64,000 nt of DNA. Source: Lactarius indigo. Lineage: Eukaryota > Basidiomycota > Agaricomycetes > Russulales > Russulaceae. The notes below the pieces were generated by a model that was not told the DNA's origin, made no database searches, and saw nothing but the letters and a program-made list of their open reading frames with translations. The DNA is taken from contig JAFKAC010000095.1 in NCBI GenBank assembly GCA_025766275.1, positions 159,825-223,824 on the forward strand, given 5' to 3'. Numbering within the stretch: the stretch's first letter is position 1; every line of letters begins with the position of its first letter. The position numbers and the translations under genes are program-made. Below are positions 10,187 through 18,858 of the stretch, in pieces.

Positions 10187-11617
10187 CGATGGGAATGCAG
10201 GCCAGAATGCAGATGCCTTGGACGACCCAGTGCTCATCAGGATAAAGTCGAGCGATGGAACAGACAATTCCAATGATAGCACACGACTAGCTGACAATGG
10301 GACAGATAACAACATCCATGGGATCAGGGAGACAACACCTGGACCAGGGCCAGAAGACACAGGTATCCCACAACCAGATGACGATCCCAGGGATGATCCC
10401 ACCCCATCAACACAATCAGTACGTAGTGTCCTCATTATTTTCAGCAACACTAACTTATGTTCAAGTCCCGAGGGCCCTTTTCCCCCAAGGAAAACCTTGC
10501 CCCATCAACCCAATTGGTACGTCATACCTTCGCTATTCTCAGCGACGCTAATATATGTCCCAAGTCTCGAGGCCCCGCACAGTCAGTCATAGCGAACCCA
10601 TTGTAAGGGTCTCAGTCCAGCATCCATCCTACATCGCTCATTCTTCCCTCAGCGCACCCATTGTGTCAACTTCATCTCTGGTGGCCCTCACAGGAGTGGC
10701 GAGGATCAACCCAACCCCCACTGCACCAGCTTCCACTGCACCCATTCAGGTGAGTACAAGTCCTTCTTCAACACAATAATCATCTTAGACCTCCAAGGAC
10801 ACCACAACAACCACTCAGGTGTGTGCAGCCACGAGTGACATACTCAGAGAGGCCCCAGCTGCAGCAACAATGGAAACACTCCCTGATTCAGATGACGCAA
10901 CTCAACTTAATGGAACAATGCCACCTGGTGGGAGTGACCCTGCCACGACAACCAATGGGGCGATTCCACCTCATCGCTGAATCAAACTCACACTCCGTCC
11001 TCAGGCAAATACAACAGTCGTGCAGGGGAATCAAGATGCCATTACACCTCCAGTGCCATCCAAACCAACACAAACACTGGTGACTGGTCCATCCAACAGC
11101 CAACCTCCCATCCCATCCCAGCCCATTCCCAACCTTCGTCTCGAGCGAGCCATGGCCAATGCAGAGAAAAAGTGAAAGACCGAAGGTAAGACCACGACTG
11201 TAGCGCCAAAGAAGCAAAAGACCGCAAATGGTCTAGCCGAACCTACCAACACAATCACCATCAAGTGCGTTTCACTCAGGTAGCACCCAACATACTAGCA
11301 TTTCACCATCAGAAACATTTGTATGTGCCAGTGGAACGAACGGCAACCAGGTGGTCAAGGTCTCGCCGCTGACTTTGACGCATACTTCAAAGGGCTATCT
11401 GACACAGACAAAGAGGTGCATTCTTTCACACGAACATTGACATAGGCCTATCACCTCACTTCCCCACACCCAGCCATTTAAAAAAGAGATGCGTACTGCC
11501 CAAGCTGCCGTGGTGAGTATTTGTTATCTTCATATTGGCACATATTTACAAATATCTCTTCAGAGGAAAGCGAAGACAGCTGCCAAGAAGCCCAGGGAGG
11601 TGCCATCAGTTGACTGA
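10187..11617 (+). pseudogene. Pro/Thr-rich protein with HMG-box-like C-terminal segment
   Basis: Reading through ~50-nt introns gives a long Pro/Thr/Gln-rich disordered region. The last part starts near 11226 and is spliced at 11265-11312, 11416-11473 and 11513-11563, ending at TGA 11615-11617. The final ~65 residues resemble a single HMG-box-like motif: an aromatic/Cys/Trp start, Phe-x-Ala-Tyr-Phe-x-x-Leu, then Lys-Glu-Pro-Phe-Lys-Lys-Glu and a Lys/Ala-rich tail. A TGA at 11173-11175 sits between two Lys codons in a basic run where Arg would fit, so the copy looks decayed. The start codon is not resolved. The gene lies in tandem with the 8654 gene. Confidence 0.5.
10402..10597 (+). repeat. 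98-bp tandem duplication of an exon-intron unit
   Basis: Two adjacent units with a 98-bp period each carry an exon end (CCCCATCAAC...) followed by a GTACGT intron (first starting 10419, second 10517) and the next exon start (TC[CT]CGAGG). The two introns are ~47 nt and clearly homologous, so the duplication copied a mini-exon with its intron. It belongs to the Pro/Thr-rich gene. Confidence 0.65.
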
Positions 11618-12490
11618 CCAAATGTATGTAGGGCACACGACTCTGAGACTTCCTATGCCCCTCCCCTTGTGCTATTGGCTTGCGTTCACACACTCATCCT
11701 GGATCTTCCCTCCTATGCTTCTCCATTCCATTGCGCTCTTTCCTCGCCTCTATCACTTTGTGGGCACCATATACCTAGATGCATTCTGGACAGCCCAATC
11801 TCGTAAACCCTGTGGTCGTTTTCAGACTGAGTTGGTAGAGTTGGTGTCTCTTTTTTACAATTATCAAATAGGTATTTGTATTGAGAATTGATGATTAATG
11901 TATTAAAATTGACTGCATTCATGGGCTGGAAAATTGATACCGTCTGATGAGGTCTATTTTTAATCATACAACAATCGTCTGTAATCGAAAGGTGGCAATT
12001 TCAGAGGATTTTCATTGATTCAATTGGGATATTGAGTGACCGATCCTGATGGATTTATTTTGATTTTCCTCAATTATTATCAACGGCAATCCAAGAAAGC
12101 GGAAGATCTATCTAGTATTTATCTAAAATCATCGACTATACAGAACATTTAACCGATGCTCAATTTTAATCTGTATCACTCGAAAAGTAACCCATACAAA
12201 TCGATGGACTTCCCACTGGGAATCAACCCCCAAAATGGCATGGGTTGGCGAGCGTGAGTTAGGTACTTTCCGCACGGTTCTCACGGTCCAGTCCGCCTCT
12301 GGACCGGACTCAGTTTCAGTCTCTGCCTAAACAGACATTTGACTGATCATTCAAACCAAACTTTTTTCGATGATTAGCTAATAAACAAAATGACTTAAAC
12401 ATGTTATTTTTTCAAGACAATCAATAAGCACAACATGTATTGATTGTTAGCTAATCATGAAAGTCACATGGGCCCCGAGCACCGCCGCCC
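11618..12490. other. AT-rich non-coding stretch
   Basis: No gene seen. 11860-12460 is AT-rich and contains the hairpin at 12371-12462. Near 12262-12290 is the motif GCACGGTTCTCACGGTCC, found on the other strand near 17680-17700 with one mismatch. Confidence 0.5.
12371..12462. repeat. Imperfect inverted repeat, MITE-like hairpin
   Basis: GATGATTAGCTAATAAACA at the left faces the complement of TGATTGTTAGCTAATCATGA at the right, with arms of about 18-20 bp and two or three mismatches. An AT-rich loop of ~50 bp contains ACATGTT twice. It could be a small non-autonomous element or a fold-back terminator. No transcript is implied by position. Confidence 0.45.
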
Positions 12491-12500
12491 AATCAGTGTA

Positions 12501-13030
12501 GGCAATGAAATGGTCCAACTAGGGAGCTGGAGTACATGTGAGCGAGATCCTGAAGACGGTGAGACAAAGACGGAGGGTGGAGAAAGTAAGCAATGAAATG
12601 GTCCAACCAAGGGGTTGGACTACATGTGCACGAGAGGACGAGTGCGTAAGCAAGAAGGGAGGGGGAGAGGTGAGCGAGAATTGACTTACATGACTGACCC
12701 ACGATGGTCTTTGGCTTTGAAGAGGAGGATATTGAGTGACCGTGGGGGGTAACTGGAGCCAGTCGAGTCCATGAAGGAGGATGGCCAAAGAGATAACCTC
12801 TGGGCTGACAGTCTTCGGCTTTGCAGAGGATATTGAGTGACCGTGGGGGGTACCTGGAGCCAGTTGAGCCCAAGGAGGATGGTCGAAGAGATAACCTCTG
12901 GGCCAATGATCTTCAGTTTCCCAGAGGTGGAGGAGGATATTGAGTGACCGTGGGGGATAACTGGAGTCCACAACAGTCTTCGGTTCTGCAGAGGAAGATA
13001 TTGAGTGACCGTGGGGAATAACTGAAGCCT
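12501..13030. repeat. Minisatellites, ~88- and ~100-bp periods
   Basis: A unit starting CAATGAAATGGTCCAAC occurs at 12503 and 12591. A second unit containing GATATTGAGTGACCGTGGGG occurs near 12728, 12829, 12936 and 12997, spaced about 101, 107 and 61 bp, with intervening text ATAACCTCTGGGC shared by two units. The Pro/Ser-rich frames that cross this region on the minus strand are products of the repeats, not supported genes. Confidence 0.75.
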
Positions 13031-13309
13031 CGACGAGGCTTGATTCTACCAAAGCGAACTTGACAGGTCCTGGCATGTGCGCATCAAAAGGTGTTTGTGG
13101 CGATACTGAAGATGCTGGTGAGGTAGAAGCCGAATAAGAAACCACCAGGGTATTGAGGGACGAGGAGGGGTATGAAGTGATCGGAGGTCTGGGAATGATG
13201 AGGTCATGCTTCAGGAGAGAGGTGCAGGTCATGAAAGAGGGGCAAGGAGGGGTATGAGGTTGGTGGGACATGAGCAACAGAGAACAGACAAGGTGACAGA
13301 GGGCCGGCA

Positions 13310-13800
13310 AGGGAGAGAGTAAGAGTGTAGGCAGTGGCGGCGGGGCTGGCGGCGGGAGCGAGGCTGGCAAGGTGTGATAGCACGGCCGACCAGGCTGACG
13401 GTGAGAATAGGGTGGTGAGAGCAAGAGTGATGGCAGCGAGGGCGAGCAGGCTGGCAAGGTATAAGGCTGGCGAGGCAGAGGGTGAGGGTGAGAGTAGGGC
13501 AACAAGAGTGATGGCAGCGAGGGCGGCTGAGCTAGGAGGCAAGTCAGAAGATGGGAGGGCCACCGGAGTGACTAGGAAACGTACCTTTAATACAGAAGAG
13601 GTAGAGCATAGACGTAAAACGACATGAGAGAAGTGGGGTGCAGCAATCCAACTGAGTTGGAGTGGTGGAAGGCAGCACGGGGGTGACAACTGAAGAGATG
13701 GGACAGAAGCGACAATAAGTGGGAAACGAAGCAACCCACAAGGCAGGAAACGAAGCAACCACAAGGTGGGAAATGAAGCAACCACATAGCTTGGGCATAA
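13310..13800. repeat. Low-complexity Gly/Ala-type repeats and a 24-bp tandem array
   Basis: 13320-13560 is built from imperfect repeats around AGAGTGATGGCAGCGAGGGC and GGCTGGCAAGGT. 13719-13790 holds three copies of a ~24-bp unit (GGGAAACGAAGCAACCACAAG). I see no supported gene on either strand between 12.5 and 14.08 kb. Confidence 0.65.
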
Positions 13801-14086
13801 AGAGTTGCAAGTGCGGTGAAAGGGTGAGCGCGAGGTGTGGTGGAGAGCGTAAGTGATCCAACCCAGGTCCGAATAGTAGAACGCGGGCCAGGGGACGGGA
13901 ATATTGTATCGCTCAGGTGCGCTTCGTACACGCAAAACCAAAGGTGAAGGGATTATATTACGGCGGAAAGCCATGTAGTAGCACTACTGGTATATAGGGA
14001 TGTACTACTTTGCAGACATACGGAAGGGCAAACGGAAACGAAAAAGAACCAAAAAAAAAAACCTATTCTACTCTATTGCGGGGTGG

Positions 14087-16876
14087 TTAACGAGGCTGGG
14101 GGGAGGAGAAATAACCATAAGGCCAATATGAAGGATATACTGAATGATATGAGGCATGTGGGTACATTCCAGGAGGGTAAGCAATGGGGTGCCACGTGGT
14201 GGGGGCAGAAAGGGGTAGGGGAGCAGATGAGGTGCCCGTGTGCACTTGGCACAGTTGCAGGGGGTGCGAGAGATGGTTTTCTGAGGGGGCGGAAGGTGCA
14301 CCTGTGTTGTGCGCCATGGCTTGAGTTCCCGGGGAGGTATACCATGCGACGGGGGCAAAAGAAGACGATGGGGGGGCCAAGGAAGAGGGGGGTGCGGATA
14401 GGGCTGGAACACCTGCACACTTGCAGGCATGCTTCGGGAGTTGTGTGAGAGGGGGGTCCACTGTGGCGCAGGTGCGTGCTTCAGCATTCTGGGCTGTGGT
14501 TTGTGCATCTGGCACAGCGTCATGGCCGGAACTGATTCTGCCACTGTACGGATCCGTTAGCTTGATTTTCTTGCAATTGAGGTTCCCAATGCGTTCAGTT
14601 GCTGGGGGTTCAACTTGAAGTTCTGGGGAGGACACAAGGGGAGAGCGAGGTCTCCTCCTTTTTCACTTTGCCTCCCATTCACTTGGCAGTCTCGGCCCAT
14701 GTGCCTTGATTGGGTGGGATGGCATCCTTTTCTGGGAGTGGGCTCTCTGAACTGCATGAGTTCTGGACAACGGCAGTCAGGCGGGACTCAACCATCTGAA
14801 GGTTTCAAACCGTCTCAGGAGACAACAGTGCGCCATCTGTGAGGAATGCTTTGGAGACAGCAATGACATTCTCCACAATCAATGCAGCACTTGTATCGCT
14901 CTGCACTGAGCCCTCTCGAATTGGTTGCACCTTCTTCAGGGACGTGTCTACCACCACTTCTATTCGCTGATCACCGTTCCCAAAGAAATGGGCAACGGTG
15001 GAGACATGCTTGCACAGCCAGACCCTGGGCCAGCTGGGGCAGTTACAGGACTGCATGCCAAGCTCAACCAAATACCTACACGACAGGTTTGTTACGGATT
15101 GCATGTAAAAACAATTGCCACCTAGGTTGTGGATACTCTCAGCATTCATTTCTGGTGTTTGCAAGAGAATTTCTTTGCAACGCTTGGCGGCCAGATCTTC
15201 CCCCTCAAATCCAAGCTGCTGGCAATCATGCCGGTTCTTGTACAATGGAAGCATAAGAATTACAAGGGTGTGGACCAGATGGTCCACATGGCGATTGTGC
15301 TTCCCCTCCAGCCACTTCGATTTTAATACATGATGATAGCTAGATGGACATTGATTTGAGTGATCCAGCCTGATCTTCTATGTGATAGGATTACTTACAA
15401 CTCAATAAGCATATTGGTATCACCCTCTTGAAAAATCGTCCGATTCTGCCTTGAGATCCCTGCCCAAAGGGGCACAACATTCATCCAATTGGTCTTGAGG
15501 TACTCCACAAAGCTTTCGGGAACCTTGTTGCTGGTCTGGATCCACTCCCAGGTCGAATCAAACGTTGATTGATCGGGGGTTTTGACCCATTCCCGTACAT
15601 GTTGCCAAAGATCCAGGAACTCATCCGTGCAGAAGCGCATCTGCATTGTGCAGAGCACGTGCCACCAGCACAATAGCACTGTGGTCTCTGGGTATACGGT
15701 TTTGATTGCCCCCATTTGCGCCTTGTCACAATCAGTCATTGTTATTCGCGGCGTGATCTCCAGGTTCCGCATTTTTACGAAATTGAAAAAATATTCAATT
15801 GTCGCTTCCGTGCCATTTGACGACAGCATCCACACGACAGGAACACCTGTCAAGCGGAAGTGGTGTAAGTGACCATAAGCGGGAAGCACCACAAAGTGCA
15901 CCATGGCCCCACAGATCCCTCACAATCAGGGTAAAAAGCTGCACCCCTGCATACTGAGTGGTGTTGTGGGTGGCATCAACTGATAAAAAATCAGAGCCAA
16001 GTGCACGGAAGCAGTCCCTCTGGAATTGAGTCTGTATGCATAGGACAAAACAATCTAGAGATAATCCAGATTCAGGTGGAGGGGGATCCCTCTTGTCCTT
16101 CAGGATGGCCTCAGCACCGCCCTGCTGGAGCCAAGTGACCCACAGTCTAACGGAGATTGTGTCATTGTTGTCGAGGCATATTTCATCATTCTCCACTACC
16201 TGACGTAGGTGGCTGACATCACGCATTGTCATGTGGTAATCGCAGTCTGTCCACTTACAGGATTCGCGCACCCATTTCAGCTAAACAATAGCCATTAACT
16301 TGGGAAATGAAGCAATTACATCACACTTACTATTGCCTGTGAGCCCATGCCTGTGTAAACCATTTCCATTACTAGCTTTCTAATGTTGTCTGACAATCTG
16401 AGGAATCGCAAATTGTTGTCGCCAAGCGCGTGATCGTGCTGGGCCTCGTACTTCCCAAGAATAGTGTCGGTGTCTGGATACAGCTTGACAATCAATTTGC
16501 ATCAGCAGCCCATCTTCATTGAAGGGATCTTCCAATCCCATTGATTTGTATTTTCATACTCTGTCTTCCCGCCCAAGAACTTGTGTGAACACCGGTACTC
16601 GCGCCGCACCTGCCAATTTAGTGAGTTAGACTCTTCAGTACAGTGAAGAATAAACTTAATAGTATTCTTGTATTCCTCGGCAGTGAGCCAGACCTGGAAT
16701 TGGTCATTGTTAGCCCATTCCAGTGACATTTCCCCTTTCTCGCGATCGTAGGTAATGCTCCCGTACGGCGGCTTCGTGACAGCACGTTTCCCGCGGTGCA
16801 GCTTCGCGTCAGAAACAAGGTAGGTGTCGCCCCTTTTGGTAATCGAGGGGCCAGTGGGAATATCAAAGGTGGGCAT
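14087..16876 (-). pseudogene. Mutator-like (MULE) transposase with SWIM finger
   Basis: Exons are 16876-16331, 16280-15902, 15846-15399 and 15339 down to the 3' part, with introns of 50, 55 and 59 nt. Order: an N-terminal FAR1/GCM-like zinc region (Arg-Glu-Tyr-Arg-Cys-Ser...His...Cys-x-Cys), the MULE catalytic core with Asp in Ser-Val-Asp-Ala-Thr-His, Asp in Met-Thr-Asp-Cys-Asp-Lys and Glu at Met-Leu-Ile-Glu (exon 3/4 junction), then a SWIM finger (Cys-x-Cys...Cys-x-His) and a Pro/Ser-rich tail to TAA at 14087-14089. Three TGA codons (16502-16504, 14805-14807, 14663-14665) stand where Arg is expected; the first splits a conserved Gly-Cys-Arg-Cys-Lys-Leu-type motif. A frame change near 14700 is an unplaced intron or an indel. 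The DDE residues are all present, so decay is recent. Confidence 0.85.
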
Positions 16877-16989
16877 TATGGGAGATTGGGAAGAGGGATT
16901 GTTTGTCCTTCCTTCCCTTCCCTCATACACACCCAAACCAATACACAGACCGCGTTATTGATGCATTATTTACATGTTGTTTACACGTT

Positions 16990-17160
16990 TATTTATTTTA
17001 CTGTTATTTCATGATGAACAGCACAAGAAGAACCTATACTCACAGAGGGCAAAAGGTCTGTGGTGAGATATAGGGTGCAACTGGTAAGCAGCAGAGGGTG
17101 AGTCTTGTAGTGAAGCAGAGAGGGTGTCTGGCACACAGCAGTGAGAGAACTGATGTGGAC
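16990..17160 (-). repeat. Copy B of the MULE 5'-flank sequence
   Basis: The sequence lies ~120-280 bp upstream of the transposase ATG and matches copy A (6299-6452) in inverted orientation. Further out, at ~17180-17190, is a TATAAGTAG box, so this segment probably contains the transposase promoter and leader. Confidence 0.6.
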
Positions 17161-17857
17161 CAGGGCATACAGGCAGTCTACTTATACTGTACAGAGGTGT
17201 GACACTAGTACAATAGAAGTAACTACAAGTCACAGAGTACAAGGAGCACATTGTTCTGCAACAGGACAAAGGAGTGTGCATATGGAGAACAAAGCGTATA
17301 GAACAAGAAGAGTCCAGACTGAGATGATATCATGATGACATCATAATAAAGATAGGCCTAAAGCAGAACAAGGAAAGATACAAGAATGCATAGTACAATG
17401 AAAAGTCTGGAAGTAGTCCATATGATGTCATTGTACAGTGATCTCATAGAAGTCCTAGATTGTACAGATCAAATCTAATCTAAAGCAGTCCTAATTAATC
17501 TACAGCAGTCCGTATCTGTAAGTCTGGTCCATATGAGCCGCTTAAGTGCACAAGGGCCACTTATCAACATTTCACTCTGGTATTTACTTGGTGGAAATAA
17601 AATATGGTTGCCCAAAAGTTCGAAGAAATCGGACTTTGAATTTGAGTGGCGTGAGAACCGGCAAGACCGGCCCGGACCGTGAGATCCGTGCGAAAAGTCA
17701 AAGACTGCGAGCGTGACAGACAGCCTTTTTGCTAACTCCATAGAACAACAAAATTTTAACAAAAAAAAAAAAAAGATCCCCATAACACTGGCATAGACAT
17801 CTAAGAGAGACGAGAAGATTTTCTCCATTGTGCACACCAACAAGGAAACCATTCAAC
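17161..17857. other. Non-coding flank of the MULE
   Basis: The region is AT-rich with repeated AGTCC/CAGTCC words, a GC-rich palindrome-rich patch (17648-17700: CGTGAGAACCG and CGTGAGATCCG as near repeats) and an A-run near 17760-17774. No gene seen. Confidence 0.5.
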
Positions 17858-18726
17858 TTAGGGCAATGTATACATTGGGTCGTCTACACTTTGAATGGTA
17901 CGCGTGGGCTCTAACGAATTGGTCAACAAGAAGTCGCCATCTAAATATAAGACGATGAGTGATTCAGCCGTAGCCGGTGCCACTTGAAAATACGGACTAG
18001 GGGTATCGTTTTCCACAGATCGCCAACGCGCCTCCTCCAAATCCTTAGCGACGCCACTCACAACGTGTCGTTTCACGATCCTGTTTGAGGCGGCTGTTGG
18101 GTCTAACTTTATGAGCCATCTCTCGTCCAAAAGCCTCCCAGCATCGGCCCACGGGGGGAGTGAGAGGAAGGTATACAGTCCTTCTATTATTACGATCCTG
18201 TGCTCAGGGAAAATTGTGACAGCGTGCGGAGTTGGATCCTTGATAGTATGATCGAAGGACGGGGCAGTGATCGTGCATGTGCCCGACACTGGTTCTCGCA
18301 AGCTGCGAACGAACGAGACATAGCCATGACCATCGAATGTCCAGTGGGCGCCCCGCCGGTCGTAGGCGAGCTTAGGATCAGGGAATGCATCGAGTTGGGC
18401 TCGGGTCAAATGCCAGCCATCGAGACCCACGTGAATAGCTCTTAACCTCCCGGGGGGAGTCGGGCTGTGATTTGATGCTGCAACCGACTGGCGATGCACC
18501 TCATCCATGGCCAACAATTGGTTGGTTTTGTTGGTGACGAGCACAGCCAAGGTGGATTTACCTGAGGCTGGTATCCCAGCAATTCCGACTAGCAGGCGGG
18601 AATTCGAAGGAATGCTATGTCCCATTGTCAATGAGATGACCAAAGTGGCAGTTGACAGGAACGAATGGCTCACTGGGAAAGTCGGTCGACGACACCCTCG
18701 GCGAGGTGTTGGGCGATCGACTCCAT
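17858..18726 (-). CDS. YFH7-like: P-loop kinase of the uridine kinase/YFH7 family
   Basis: Exon 1 is 18726-18674 and exon 2 is 18614-17858, with a 59-nt GTGAGC...AG intron; the product is 269 residues. A Walker A loop (Gly-Ile-Pro-Ala-Ser-Gly-Lys-Ser-Thr) lies near residue 31. The Gly-Leu-Asp-Gly-Trp-His-Leu segment, which holds the presumed catalytic Asp, is followed by Asp-Pro-Lys-Leu-Ala-Tyr-Asp-Arg-Arg-Gly-Ala. These match fungal ATP-dependent kinases related to yeast YFH7 and to pantothenate/uridine kinases; the true substrate is not known. The length is slightly short of yeast YFH7 but complete for basidiomycete homologues as I recall them. The spliced start is preferred over the ATG inside the intron because it restores a helical N terminus. 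The gene appears intact. Confidence 0.85.
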
Positions 18727-18858
18727 ACTTGTGTCATAATACTATTACCACACCATACCGATTTGGGTGTGTGGCTAAATGTGGTCAATTATAAATAAGT
18801 TGCCCTGACCCTATCGACTCAACGTTAAGCTTAAGGTCTTAACTTGTACGCTCCTCCC

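Noticed and set aside
12493..13974. Long minus-strand Pro/Ser/Leu-rich open frames
   Set aside because: They run through the minisatellites, change with each repeat unit and show no domain or splice structure.
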